From Siphonodentalium dalli (lineage: Eukaryota; Mollusca; Scaphopoda; Gadilida; Siphonodentaliidae), in NCBI GenBank assembly GCA_032622095.1, contig CP136069.1, forward strand, positions 66,735,319 to 66,799,318: 64,000 nucleotides of DNA, in the 5' to 3' direction. A program made the translations under genes and the position numbers. The notes under the pieces were generated by a model. It was given only the letters and a program-made list of their open reading frames with translations, searched no databases and was not told the DNA's origin. This document shows positions 11,691 to 23,764 of this stretch, in pieces; the first letter of the stretch is position 1, and every line of letters begins with the position of its first letter.

Positions 11691-13240
11691 TCATTCCTTT
11701 TATTTAACAGTTCAGACTCCTCGAAAAGAAGCCATAGCACTTATTAGACTTATAATGCAGCATTCAGTTGTTCAACCATACTTGTAAATATAGGAAACAC
11801 TTTCTTTCCAAATTATTTGAAGTAGTCCTATGTGCAATGGATACCTTTGTGGTGGAGGCAATGCAAGGCTTCCACGTGTACATTGCACATATTGTGATTC
11901 TTGAACCTGTCGTCACAAAATGAAATCACACAGGACGCTGATGCATATTTCTTTGCTCCAGTGCAAAACATCTTATAAATATACAGGCTATTTATTCACT
12001 TGTTCTAAAGAAAATATACACTCCTTCAATTCTGAAGAGCATAACTCTTGTTGTATAACAGTATAACATTTGGAAGACGCCATGTAATTTACACTTGAAG
12101 GTGTATGTCTTACAGAAAGTGTAATCAAAGAAGACACAAAGACTCCTAGATGATGTGATTGCCTTCTGATTAATAAAATATTGGTTCCAACAATATGATC
12201 ACAATATTTTAAACTAATTCCAAAATCACCAACAAACCAGAATATCACAATGGGGTATATTGTTATTAGAATGAAATACCGGTAGTATTATTTTTATTCT
12301 TGCCATGCTTGTCATGTTCCAGGGGACTGAGTTGAGCCATAAATACCAATAGGCCAAGCTGATTGTAATTGGGCCTCCCTACCAAACCTGTTTACCCCCA
12401 CCAAACTCTAGTTTAGCACACATACTATATACACCTGTCAGTAAGCCCACCCTCGAAGATAAGCCCAATGTGGGGTTTTACCCTAAATAAAACATGGGAT
12501 GGTCCTCGTAGATAAGCCCACCCTCATTTTTGAGCATTTGTAAGGTGAATTAATACAATCACATCTTTCGATCCTGTATAATAGGAGAAGATACTCAAGC
12601 ACATCTGTGCTTTTATTATTTTTTCCAGTTGTTTTTTTTCTTAAATAATAAAGATGAATAATAGTACACACTTGTGTTAATTTTGTTGTGAATTATACAC
12701 ATCTTATTCTGTTCTTAGTTGTTGGATCAATCAGAGGCATCAAATTAATAAAGTCAAAGGATGTGTCACTTACTGTTCACCTGCATCTCACTGTTTTGTT
12801 TGTATAAGAATTAGTGTAACGCAATTAACTTGTGAACTCATCATACAACCCTATTGTGTTAACAAATTAATCCCAAAATCTACAACCTTAATCAAATTGA
12901 CCCCAAATTGATCTGTCTATCACTGTTTCTGGTTATTATCATGTGATTTTATCTTCTCAATAATATAAATAAAACACATTATTTTTACCTTTATTCAATA
13001 CAAAACGTGGTATTGGTATAAAATATGAATGTAGGTTGGCACATGAAGGCTAACTGAATGTTTGCACATGGGGGGTGGGTCCTTGTGAGTAAGCTCAGTA
13101 CCCATTTTTTTAGCAAAAACGTGCACGAGCCCCGCCCCCCCCCCCGCCTTGGTGACAGGTGTATAAAGTATTAAAATATGTTGATTTATCAGTAATTTAG
13201 TTCAGTGTTGAAATTCTTTAGAAGGTATGAATTTGTATAG
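11691..13240. other. No gene seen
   Basis: AT-rich sequence within the 9.7-kb insertion, with short direct phrases such as 'gataagccca' repeated near 12,460-12,515 and a C run at about 13,131-13,145. No supported gene. Confidence 0.5.
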
Positions 13241-13243
13241 GTT

Positions 13244-13334
13244 ATAACCCCCTTGGGTATCTGTACAAGAAATATAGACCAAGCCGCGAAGCGGCGTGGT
13301 CTATATTTCTTGTACAGATACCCAAGGGGGTTAT
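13244..13334. repeat. Perfect 38-bp inverted repeat with GC hairpin loop
   Basis: Arms 13,244-13,281 and 13,297-13,334 are exact complements, beginning ATAACCCCCTTGGGTATCTG. The 15-base loop folds again (GCCGC-GAA-GCGGC). A weaker inverted pair lies outside it ('aacggttcacacccc' near 13,348 and 'ggggtgtgaatcggtt' near 14,082), so this may be the core or end of a larger fold-back element. Confidence 0.9.
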
Positions 13335-14169
13335 GACATATTTATAAAACGGTTCACACCCCAAGGCAAACACAATTGAGCCACATTCTATTCGACGATT
13401 ACCTATCAATTACCATTCAATTAAAAGTTAATTGAATGGATTGTGGTGTTACATATTCCTGCTGAATAATTAGTCAAATGTTCGTTGACAATCGACTCAC
13501 TTGGGTCTGCATTATATATCAGCATTGATAAATCATTTTGTGTCCGAATTTGAGAACGTTTTATATATATATATACTGATAACGTGTTTCTTGATAAAAC
13601 AGATTCTTCGTTGTGACAATAAACTGTTTAAGTTATTTTTCGCCTTGTTGTCATAATGGAATTATCGTTCAGTACACAGGAGACAATGTGCCGGTAGTGT
13701 TCGGACTCCGAAGTGAAACTATTCCGCATTAATTGCATGCAGTTTGTTTGATGAAATATCACCGGCATACATAACAAAAGACGTAAGCAAACCTGTGTAT
13801 AGTGCCTGTATTTTCCGCGCACATGCATGTATATGAGAACTGTTGTGAAATTTTCTCAATGTATCATTCTGAAGATCATTATGTGATTATTGTCTGGTGC
13901 GATCATGATCATGGCGTATTGTTAGAATTTCACACCTACCGGTCCGATCTTCTTTCAGCTTACTATCCAATTAATGTCAATTTCTGTGTGATATTTAGCT
14001 CAAGTCTTTATTTTGGCCCCGTTGAAATACAGATTCATACAAGAAATATTGTTCATGAATTGGAGCAATTTGATTGGCCGAGGGGTGTGAATCGGTTTAT
14101 AAGTGATAGATGTAAACATGGAAATTATCCCAGGACAAATACAAACAATATCAGTGATATTTTAAGCAT

Positions 14170-14219
14170 TGTAGTGATTTTATATCACTACACGGTAGTG
14201 ATTTTATATCACTACACGG
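14170..14219. repeat. Two tandem copies of a 24-bp palindromic unit
   Basis: GTAGTGATTTTATATCACTA followed by CACG occurs twice in a row, and each copy can fold on itself. It lies at the end of a 140-codon open frame (13,802-14,224) that I do not accept as a gene. Confidence 0.85.
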
Positions 14220-15414
14220 CTTAAAATGTCCAGTGTTTTTGGTTAACTCGATGAGTTGCCAAGATGAAATTTCGCGATTCAGCTGAAGGAACTGTGTTAG
14301 CCAGCGCCTGTCTTGCAGAAATGTAGAAACAGGGTGTCAGTTGGAGATGTGTGCAGAGCGTGTGGTAATCACAACAGTACAGTGTGTTACTGGCTGAAAC
14401 TTTATAACGTGCGATCATGTAAGGATACCACATAGGGTATTTCACTGATTGTCCTTTCCTTACGCAATTGCACTCGTCCTATAAACTTGCGATAGTAACA
14501 CACCCATGCCGTTTTGTGTACATATTTCATACCAACGTATCATATTGTTATATATAGTGGCAAGTGCGTCCATATGCTTGTGACATAAAATGTGGCAAGA
14601 GTCTGCTAAGTTGTAAGGCATTGCTATTTCTTAATTTCACAATGCATTCTAGACTTGGGATGTGTCAAGCTATCATTACGCCATTACTCTTGTCCTATCA
14701 ACTTGCGACATGAACACAGACATGCGTTTTTGTATATATATTTCATACCGATCATGTGGTATTGATACAATGGCAAGTGAGTCCATGTGCCTGCGACATA
14801 CACTATGGCAATAATCTGTTAATCCGTTAATATAGTTTAATCATGGCTATATCGAAATTTCACAATGCGTTCCTAACTAGTAATCTTTCGAAATTCCGGA
14901 AGGAGTGTCCACATGGTTGCGACATTGATCAATGCATCCTAGAATACAAACTGAAGTTATTTATTGATGTAGTAGCACAGTTTAATAATGATAGATGTAG
15001 GAACGTATTGAAAACAATTAAAAACAAATCCAGTTTTAAAGTTGTGACAACCAGTAATTTGGTGCAATGTTTTCGATGCTGCCTGGTATGACTGCCATGA
15101 GTTTTGGTGCCGATGGTGTTTGGAGTCTTTTAAATTTAAACAGATATGTCAATTATTGCAAGAAAATTACAATAAATGTCGCTAAAATGCTTAAGATTTC
15201 CATGTTTTGAGGTTAAATATATCAGTCTTCAAATTTTGCGGTTCATTGCAGAAACAGAGTTAGGCAACACCCATTTTGAGACAACGGCGGAGGGGCCAGT
15301 TAGAATATGTTGGACAAGCAATTGCGTAAGGATAACATTCTGAAAACAGTAACAACTCGCGATTGGGGTTTTGTGTATTTATTCCATCCCAAACGTGCGG
15401 TATTGGTTCAATGT

Positions 15415-17510
15415 TAGCTCACCTGAGACGAAGTCTCCGGTGGAGCTATAGTCATCACTCCTCGTCCGTCGTCCGTCCGTCAATCCGTCCGTGAACATTT
15501 CTTTGAACATCTTGTCCTCTGAAACCGTAATGCCGAATTGGTTCATATTTGGTGTGGATGTTCCCTAGGTGACTGTCATTCAGATTTGTTCAAATGAGGA
15601 CACTGGATCAAATAGTTGCGAAGCCAGGGCCATAACTCTGTAATTCTTACAACGACTTCTTCTCAAATTTCATTTGGCCGAATTGGTTCATATTTGGTAC
15701 AAAGGGTCCTTGGGGGACTGTTATTCATATTTGTTCAAATGAGGTCACTGGGTCGAATGTGGGCGGAGCCAGTGACATAACTTAAAACAAATTTGTTTTG
15801 GTCAAATTCAGATTTTTTGAATTTTCACCATAATCTTTAATCTTCGGAAATTACAGAAATATTCCATTACCCATCCCCCCTCCCACATGGCCCAGACCCA
15901 CCCACCCTGCAGTGGCCTGCACCTAACCAACATCCCTTCCAACGGATATCATTTCCAGCTTCCAACTTTAATACGTGTTCTATTTAAAGTTGCAGATATC
16001 TCTTTGTGGATAAACAGAGAGAAACACATGTCATTAATCTAGATTAGAATAATATGTCACTGACAGCTTGTATAAACATACTGCTAGCAATTTTAAACAA
16101 ACTGCCTAAATTTAGTGTGTCTGACATTTGCAGAATGAGGTTCCCAGAGGGTGAATTTAGTGATGCTATCCCACACAGTGGGCTAGCATAACCAAATTCA
16201 CCCTCTGGAGACCTCATTTTGCTTAGGCCTCATCTTCTGGGAAGTATCTATAGTATCAAATTAACATTGTTTTAGTTACATTTCCCTTCTAGGAAGTTTC
16301 TATATCCCCTAATTTGCAGAAGATAAAATTCATAATTGAGGTGCCCAATGGGTGAACATCAACTTCCAACTGCGGAACATCAATCTTATCCTAGGTCTGC
16401 CATAACAGTTGAGGGCCTTAGCAGAATGAGGTCACCAGAGGGTGAATTTAGTGATGCTAGCCCACTGTGCAGGATAGTGTCACTAAAGTCACCCTCTGGG
16501 TCAAGTAGGTGCAAGGCTAGCTACATTACTCTTTCTCTCCATAGTAATTCATGATGTGTCTTCTATGCAAGAATCAAATAGCCTATTTTGCTTATATTTG
16601 GTATGAAATTACCTTGGGTGACAGCTTTGTGAAAATGGGATCGCGTATAAGTCAAATAAGGGCAGAGACGTAACTATTTCACTAGATAGTAATTCTTAAA
16701 ATATGTTTGCAAGAACTAGTTGGCTTATTTAGCATGGAATGTTCTTCCATGACTGCAATTCAGATTTTAAAAAATGGGGTCACCTGGTCAAATAGGGGCC
16801 AAACGAAGGACAGTTTCCCTCTTAATATGCTTCCTTCACAAGGACCATCATGTCTATTTTACTGATATTTATCATATGTATGAAGGGTTCTTTGGTGTCT
16901 TGGATTCAAATTTATTCAGATGGGGTCACCAGGTTAAATAGGTTGGTACCAGGGACATAACTATATGTATGGAGCAATCAGGAGGATCCGTTAGTGACTG
17001 AGATTCAGATTTGTTAAAATGAGGTCAACCTGTCAAGAAATGGCGGGCTCTGGGGAGTTAACACTTTTGTGTCTAATAAAATCATCTACCTTGGAACCAC
17101 CTGACTGATTAATCTGACATACATGTATTGTGTTTTGGGTCCATGGATAATTGGGCTTCAGACATGTCTAAATGGTTTTAGAAAAAGGCGCTTCTGAGAT
17201 TGAAAATTTCCAACAATTGAGAAAGTTTGTGGTGTCAGTTGTGAAATTCTTGGGAGTCTGTAGCCCGGTCGGGAGGGGACTTGTTGAACTGGAGGAGGGG
17301 GTGATCAGTAGTGTACATTTGTTAATTTCAAGGTGGATTTTGACCAATCTATATATACGTGAAGTCTCTCTAGCCACATATCCTGTTTATAGCTATTTCT
17401 TTTAAAGTGATTATGAAAAGTTCTGACTGTTGTGGTCTCCAGAGTCCCAGTCTTATCAGTCTTTGCAGTCTTAGTAGCGACCCACAGTCATTGACTGTCT
17501 TGTTAATGTT
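15415..17510. repeat. Composite dispersed repeat, copy 2
   Basis: This has the same family and order as 1-1,990. It contains 'ggtggagctatagtcatcac', degenerate blocks with 'gaagccagggccataact', hairpins at 16,131-16,221 and about 16,423-16,500 with CAGAATGAGGT arms, and the closing phrase 'ttctgactgttgtggtctcc'. It lies within the 9.7-kb insertion. Non-coding. Confidence 0.75.
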
Positions 17511-17693
17511 ACAATGCGTTCCCGAGTTGAATGTGTTCATATTCCGGGAAGTGTGCCCATATGCTTGCGACATGTAACTGGGCGTTGTTCTGTCAAACTG
17601 TGAAGTTGCAATGAACTCATCCGACTCCCTCCAACTTATGCACAGAAACACAGGCAACTCAGAATTTGATAGGCGTTGAATATGTTGGGAATA

Positions 17694-17825
17694 AAGTAAT
17701 GCCCTAAACTATCGACTCCTTAACCACTGCAGAATTATGGGCAACAAGCTATATTTTTGACTAAATCCTGAAAAATTACCCATAATTCTGCTGTGGTTAA
17801 GGAATCATTATTTAGGGCATTACTG
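17694..17825. mobile_element. 132-bp palindromic MITE with TA borders
   Basis: The whole element is nearly one inverted repeat: 'aagtaatgccctaaa' on the left and 'tttaggcattactg'-like on the right (17,810-17,825), with inner arms around 'cagaattatggg'. TA flanks both ends, as expected for Tc1/mariner-type insertions. Related half-copies beginning TACAGTAATGCTCTAA occur at 36,215 and 63,414. Confidence 0.8.
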
Positions 17826-18389
17826 TATATGATTCAGTGTATCAACATATCCTGAGCCATATACATCACACTGTATAGTGCGGTTGTGTCACATCATGTT
17901 CTCATTAGTTATTTATCACATTGTTGGTGTGCATATTTCCAACGTTGCCGAATTTCAGCACACAATGGAGCAAAGTAATTTTCTTATATCTAAGCAGGCC
18001 ATATATTCAGGGTTACCAACGCGAATATATTGTTAGATATATACATGTAGTGTAGATGTTATGGGAAAAGTGTCTCACAAAAGTACAACCTCTTGTAAAG
18101 TTCTTTTCGAACACGGAAAGAAATGTCATTATTTTCTGTATCGATGCCAAAGCATGCAATTGCGACGACTTGTTTTGATACCGCGAGATTATTTAAAAGC
18201 GATTATTAATATAATATTACTTTGGAACGCAAACCGCCATGCATGTTCATTTAACCTACGTGGGCTTTATTACGTTTACGTATGGTCATATTAGAGTAAT
18301 CATTCTGTGGATATGTATTAATAGAGTAATCATGCTGCGGATATCTATTAATAGAGTAGTCATGCTGTGGATATCTATTTCTTTTCCAG

Positions 18390-18437
18390 ATGTGAACCTC
18401 AACAAAACGACTGCAGCACCTGTCATCCCTCTTCCAG
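18390..18437 (+). CDS. Linker exon of TSP1-module gene, copy A
   Basis: A 48-bp exon between a strong acceptor ('atttcttttccag', with its pyrimidine tract directly abutting the minisatellite) and a GT donor ('ccaggtatta'). Read in phase 1 it gives (x)VNLNKTTAAPVIPLP plus one base, ending in phase 1. It is therefore symmetric (1-1, 16 codons) and can be gained or lost without shifting frame. The peptide is Thr/Ala/Pro-rich with an NKT sequon, typical of an extracellular linker between domains. The identical exon recurs at 32,578-32,625, each time upstream of a TSP1 exon. The parent gene is not identified, and expression is inferred only from splice signals and conservation between copies. Confidence 0.6.
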
Positions 18438-18769
18438 GTATTATATCTCCTGTAATGCACTAAAATAGTTAATTGAATGCCAGAGTTCAGGAAATATTTC
18501 AGTCTGAGTACATGCCAGCATGTTTTGCAAGTTAACTATTTCAAACTAGCGCCATTGAAAATAAAAACCTATGTTCTCCGATCATTTATATATTGATAAA
18601 TAGAATGAGTGAAGGAGACTTTCTGTTTTTAATTTCCCTTGGGAACAGTGGGAAGTCTCAAATTAATATTTATAATGGAATAATGCATCTTATAATAATT
18701 TTTAAAATGATTTTTAGAGGGGCGTAACATCCCTTTATGGTTAGTATGCATATGGTCACACTATGCGAA

Positions 18770-18845
18770 GTGATTGGTCACACCCTTGCGACATAACTGG
18801 TCATGCTATGGGAAGTGACTGGTCACACTATGGGCAGTGACATAC
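18770..18845. repeat. Short 38-bp-family satellite remnant
   Basis: Two or three units of the family 'ggtcacactatgggaagtga' follow the leader 'aggggcgtaacatccctttatgg'. Copy B has the same short form at 32,940-33,030. The same leader introduces the much larger array at 22,520. Confidence 0.8.
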
Positions 18846-20137
18846 TATTAAGGCTGTAACAATATACTTGGTCATGAATACAAGTACGAATACAAATAGT
18901 TTATTGGTCAATCAAGACACCATTTCAGGCAGAACAATTACCCTTAAAAATGTAACGTAAAGGAAATAAAGTGATAATTATGATTATGTTCATTAGTGTG
19001 AAATAATATGAAAATTAGTCCTCATCCTGCCCTCCAAAACATGTAGTACTAAGAGTATTAAGGAGGAGGTCAAGTGATCAATCCTGAATGGGTACATGTA
19101 CCTCCACACAAAATATCTGCAGCAAAAGTTAGAGTTGCAGATATTGCAGGGTGTGACTTTGTGATTTATCTGATGGGTCGGCTTGGAATTTGTTCCTGTG
19201 CAAGTTAATTTATTTATTTATTGGTTTTTAAAAACTAGGTCAAGTGTTGTATTTCCAGAAGAAAAAAAATGTAGTAAATTATGCCTATTTACCAAGCCCA
19301 GCCCAGTTAAAAGTTATGTCTGTATAATTATATGGCTGCTTTAGTTCCCAACAATTGCCCCATATATAACCATATAGTTAAAATTTATGTCTGTAATTAT
19401 ATGGCTGCTTTAGTTCCCAACAATTGCCCCATTTACATGTATAAACCATCTATAACCCCAATAACCACGTCATGATACAATACAAATCACAATATTTTAT
19501 CAATGATACGATACATATCGCGATACACTAAATTAGTGTTCCCAAATGAATATGACATGAAATATCAGAACCAACATGTTTGCAATTGGAGATGCAGTTC
19601 ATGTTAACACGAGTATACATATATAGATATCCCAGAACCATGGATTTACAGCTTGCCATATAAAGATGATGTGTCCCTGATGTATTGCTTCAATAGTACC
19701 TTTAGAATGATGTTGGATATGACAAACTGCATGTTTTTATTATCGTTAGTAAGTGTCTTTCAATTTGTGTTATATATCAGTTGGTGACATCGCTTCGAAA
19801 TTATATCTCAGGTGTGTACATGTGAGAACTGAGAAGGGACATTGAACCCAATATACACCTGTATCTGGGATATCAACTTCGCATAACAACTACTGCACAA
19901 CTACACACCACAACTACATACCTATGTGTATGTATCAATTTTTTGCAAATATTGCATATATATGGTAAGTGATTGTGATGACACTCTGCAGGGTTTCAAA
20001 TAGTTTACCAATCGGTTCATTGAACCTAATTGCTTTGTCAATACCGAGAACAGATCCGTACTAACCTAGTATTCCCAAAAAAACATTTGACCAAAATAGA
20101 CATATTTTCCCACATTTTACAATTTTAGGCCCATAAT

Positions 20138-20796
20138 CAGGGGTGGCGCCAGGATTTCCCCGACGGAGGGGCTAAGGTCCCCGACAGGGGGGCTAGACCG
20201 GTGACCGAAGGTCATCGGCGGCTGCCAAAGGCAGCCCCGGGGAGAGCGCGAGAGGGGTGTCCCCTCTATTATGGGGGGTTTGGGGGACCTCCCCCACGAA
20301 AATTTTGAAAATACATAGCCTGAGATCGATTCTGGAGTGTTCTGGTGTCAACATACACACTGTTCTAGGGGATCATAATTGTCACTTTTACTTGAGTATT
20401 TGGAGAAAAAAAATCAGCATATACAATAGTAATGACAATATGGAATTGATCTTAAGTTAACTCACCGTAAATCTTTCGCCTGACCGGGTATACTCATACA
20501 CCTGACACATGACCATTTAGTCATGACTCACGGTAGTCTCACGAGTGACTCGTGTCGAGTCTGTCGGACTAAAAATAGAACTCTGGTAATGTGATTCATT
20601 AACTCTGCACGCCCACGTCGATTTGTTAATCACCAGTGCACGTGTTTCGAGTCGCGGATTTTCCAATGTTTATCGTCTTTGCATATAATTTTATCTCCCC
20701 GACGAATTTGGCAGATATCCCCGACGGGGGGGGGCTGACCATCCCCGACGGGGGGGGGCTGTAGCCCCCCCTGACCCCCCCTTGGCGCCACCCCTG
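20138..20796. mobile_element. 659-bp non-autonomous hAT-like element with 8-bp target duplication
   Basis: The ends CAGGGGTGGCGCCA and TGGCGCCACCCCTG are perfect inverted repeats. They are flanked by CCCATAAT at 20,130-20,137 and 20,797-20,804. Copy B has the uninterrupted empty site (ggCCCATAATtatgc, about 35,540-35,550). A CAGGG-type TIR plus 8-bp duplication is the hAT signature. The interior has GC-rich hairpins (GGCTGCC-aaa-GGCAGCC) and repeats of 'ccccgacggggggg'. No transposase; the open frames inside are not credible. Confidence 0.92.
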
Positions 20797-21359
20797 CCCA
20801 TAATTATGCATATACTTGTCATTATGCTGAGGAATTATAAGTAACTGTCCAACTAAAACAACTGCCAATGTCCTGATCTGGTTTCCAAAATGTTTATGAA
20901 TGTCGATGTCATGTTTATAACATGCAGTCGCAACTATTATTATTTAAGTGGCACCGTTGCGGTACGGTGATTTTCGTAACATAAGGTCGAAAATAGGAGA
21001 CAATAGACGGATATCACAATTAAAACATTGTCAGAAATATCAACATAATCTTCTTTATTTCATAAACTTAATAATAAATTTATCAGTATATGTGTTTGTG
21101 ATAAACAATAGTAAACCAAATCGGCATATGACTCAAAACACGGCACCTGTCGGCAGTTTTGCGTCAACAAATTTTAGTAAACCCCAAAATAGTAATTGTG
21201 ACATCATACATGGGCTGTCTATATTTAGGCCCAGAATTTCTCTTGATGGCAATATATTTTAGGTATAATTACTCACCAATCAATTAGTATTGATACCGAA
21301 TACCACCCAAATGATATACAAGTCGCTAACCAATAAAATCATATATTGTTATATATATA

Positions 21360-22000
21360 TACTAGCCGATGAGCCCGACGTTGTCCGGGCGACGTTGTCC
21401 GGGCTATTCAAAAACCAAATTTCAAGTCGATAGCTCCACCCTTTTCCGAGATCTGGTCTGCGCTTGCGCGAAGCTGGCGTCGCACGGGCTCGGCGACCCG
21501 ATAAACTTCGTATCCGGGGCAAGATACATTCACATACCAAATTTCAAGTCGATAGCTCCACCCGTTTCCGAGATCTCGTCTGCGCATGCGTGAAGCTGGC
21601 GTCGCACGGGCTCGGCGACCTGATAACATTCGTATCCGGGGCAAGATACATTCACATAGCAAATTTCAAGTCGATAGCTCCACCCATTTCCGAGATCTCG
21701 TCTGCGCATGCGCGAAGCTGGTGTCGCACGGGCTCGACGACCCGATAAAATTCGCATCCGGGGCAAGATACATTCACATAGCAAATTTGAAGTCGATAGC
21801 TCCACCCGTTTCCGAGATCTCGTCTGCGCATGCGCTGCACGGGCGCCGCACGTGCTCGCCAATACGACAACGTTCACCGCCTGGTCAAACTACACACACG
21901 TACCAAGTTTCGTCCCGATCGGTCGAGAATCGTAGATTTGTATCAATGACAGACAGACAGACAGACAAACAAACAAACAAACAGAGGTCTTCAAAATATA
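21360..22000. mobile_element. Hairpin-headed element with 122-bp tandem core and (GACA)n tail
   Basis: It begins 'ctagccgatgagcccgacgt' with a small GC hairpin, then four units of 122 bp ('aagtcgatagctccacccgt', 'ggggcaagatacattcacat'), and ends in (gaca)n(aaac)n. It is inserted into a (TA)n tract; copy B has only the TA tract (about 36,050-36,080). A relative with the same kind of head and GACA tail lies at 49,746-50,130, and a head alone at 62,766. I cannot name the family. The several overlapping open frames arise from the array. Confidence 0.75.
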
Positions 22001-22314
22001 TATGAGATATATATATATATATATATATATAAATATTGTATTACTTCCGAAAATTGCACTCTGCCTGCTAAAGCAAGCTGCCCGGATGAATGTAAATTAT
22101 GTCGTGCCCGCTTTAGCGAGCTGCCAGGTTGAAAGAGTTAAACTTAAATGCAGTTTAATAGTTAGCTAGATGAGTCAAATATACATAATAAACATGGACA
22201 CTTCAGAGAACATTGCGGGTGTTGCTATTATGCACCCATCTTCAGAAATTATTTGGAGTAAACACTGTTTTGTTTCGAAATCAAACATAGAACACAAACA
22301 CTAGACACATACCT

Positions 22315-22500
22315 GGTGATGTTCCGATAATAAAAAAAGCCCATCGGACCAATTTCCGATAACTGGAGGCACAATCAGCTGATTTCTAATTACAATTCCG
22401 ATGTTTATATTTGTATTGTGCGTTGTTCCCATAATGGACCTATATACACTCATTGCACTCAATATCCTGGTATAGTTTCAAAGCCAAATACATCAAAGAA
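22315..22500 (+). repeat. Dispersed repeat related to 6,800-6,960 (minus)
   Basis: 'gatgttccgataat', 'cccataatgg' and 'tttcaaagccaaatacatca' appear here on the plus strand and on the minus strand at about 6,810-6,965 and 31,050-31,200. The antisense open frames there (about 150 codons) therefore lie in repeat sequence, and I do not call them genes. Confidence 0.6.
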
Positions 22501-22537
22501 ATATTAAAATGATTTTTAGAGGGGCGTAACATCCCTT

Positions 22538-23315
22538 TATGGTTAGTAGGCATATGTTCACACTATGGGAAGTGATTGGTCACACCCTTGCGACATAACT
22601 GGTCACGCTATGGGAAGTGAGTGGTCACACCAAATGATGGTCACACTATGGGAAGTGATTGGTCACACCCTTGCGACATAACTGGTCATGCTATGGGAAG
22701 TGAGTGGTCACACCAAATGACGGTCACACTATGGGAAGTGATTGGTCACACCCTTGCGACATAACTGGTCACGCTATGGGAAGTGACTGGTCACACCAAA
22801 TGATGGTCACACTATTGGAAGTGACTGGTCACACCAAATGACTGTCTCACTATGGGATGTGACTGGTCACACCAAATGACGGTCACACTATGGGAAGTGA
22901 CTGGTCTCACCAAATGACGGTCACGCTATGGGAAGTGACTGGTCACACCAAATGACGGTCACACTATGGGAAGTGACTGATCACACCAAATGACGGTCAC
23001 ACTATGGGAAGTGACTGGTCACACCAAATGACGGTCACACTATGGGACGTGACTGGTCACACCAAATGACAGTCACACTATGGGACGTGACTGGTCACAC
23101 CAAATGACGATCACACTATGGGAAGTGACTGGTCACACCAAATGACGGTCACACTATGGGAAGTGACTGATCACACCAAATGACGGTCACACTATGGGAA
23201 GTGACTGATCACACCAAATGACGGTCACACTATGGGAAGTGACTGGTCACACCAAATGACGGTCACACTATGGGACGTGACTGGTCACACGAAATGACGA
23301 TCACACTATGGGAAG
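22538..23315. repeat. 38-bp satellite array, expanded in copy A
   Basis: About 20 units of 'ggtcacactatgggaagtga' plus 'ctggtcacaccaaatgac', with scattered substitutions (gacgtga, gatcaca). It ends 'gggaagacttagtgacatac'. Copy B lacks this array; at the equivalent place (36,215-36,360) it has a half-MITE with a hairpin. Confidence 0.95.
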
Positions 23316-23578
23316 ACTTAGTGACATACATGTACTATTAGGGCTGTATGGATATACTTGGTCACAAGGTTCTTGTGTTGCATAATACTTATTGGATCAT
23401 AGAAGGGCGGTGTTGGGGTGTAAATTGAACTTCCACCATTGTTACTTCTCCCTGATAACAGTCCACGTCTCCCTAATAACCAAACAGGGAGAAGTGACAT
23501 CTCTCAATTTGAAACCTCTAGGCTGGTCCCTGGCGCACGTCCTGTCATGAAAGAGTTAATGATTTTCTATCTTTTCAG

Positions 23579-23764
23579 TCAATGGAGAATGGAGTGTATG
23601 GATGTCATCTGGACCCTGCAGTGTTAGCTGCGGCGAAGGGAAGCAACCAATCTACAGAGAATGTAACGATCCAGCTCCAAAGAATGGTGGAAAGAACTGC
23701 ACTGGAGAGTCACATGCCATTTATAATTGTAATTCGGGTGCATGTCCTTCCACAGAACCAGCAG
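23579..23764 (+). CDS. Thrombospondin type-1 repeat exon, copy A
   Basis: A 186-bp exon with acceptor 'ttctatcttttcag' and donor 'gcaggtatca', symmetric phase 1-1 (62 codons). The translation shows a complete TSP1 domain: NGEWSVW (WxxW tryptophans), CSVSCGEG, RECNDPAP, NGGKNC, then YNCNSGACP, giving six cysteines and the arginine-layer R. This fold is extracellular, binds glycans or proteins, and is usually O-fucosylated and C-mannosylated in its WxxW/CSVSCG motifs. KNCT is a possible N-glycosylation sequon. The upstream linker exon has compatible phase, so linker plus TSP1 forms an exon-shuffling module. The parent protein is unknown; it could be any of many multi-TSP1 secreted or membrane proteins. 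Confidence 0.88.

Larger units (their letters stand above)
8597..18292. mobile_element. 9.7-kb insertion in the minisatellite of copy A
   Basis: Copy B continues uninterrupted from 'ggatatctattaat' into 'agagtaatcattctg'. Copy A leaves the array after the former and re-enters it at the latter, 9.7 kb later. Near the ends is a 13-bp inverted repeat, AAGCCCACGTAGG (8,597-8,609) and CCTACGTGGGCTT (18,255-18,267). The left end also folds on itself (GGGCCGAAGGCCC). I see no transposase, reverse transcriptase or convincing gene inside, and no sure target duplication. The insert holds several smaller elements, listed separately. It may be a large non-autonomous element or a transposed genomic block; the reverse event (a deletion in copy B) is less likely given the clean repeat phase. 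Confidence 0.75.

Noticed and set aside
13802-14224. 140-codon open frame inside the 9.7-kb insertion
   Set aside because: No recognisable domain, ends in a tandem palindrome, overlaps an inverted repeat of a fold-back element, and has no splice or promoter context.
21349-21935. Cluster of overlapping 63-139-codon frames on both strands
   Set aside because: All fall in the 122-bp tandem core of a mobile element and translate to shifted versions of one another.
22538-23315. CRISPR-like regular repeat spacing
   Set aside because: Units are contiguous 38-bp satellite copies without unique spacers, in a eukaryotic genome.
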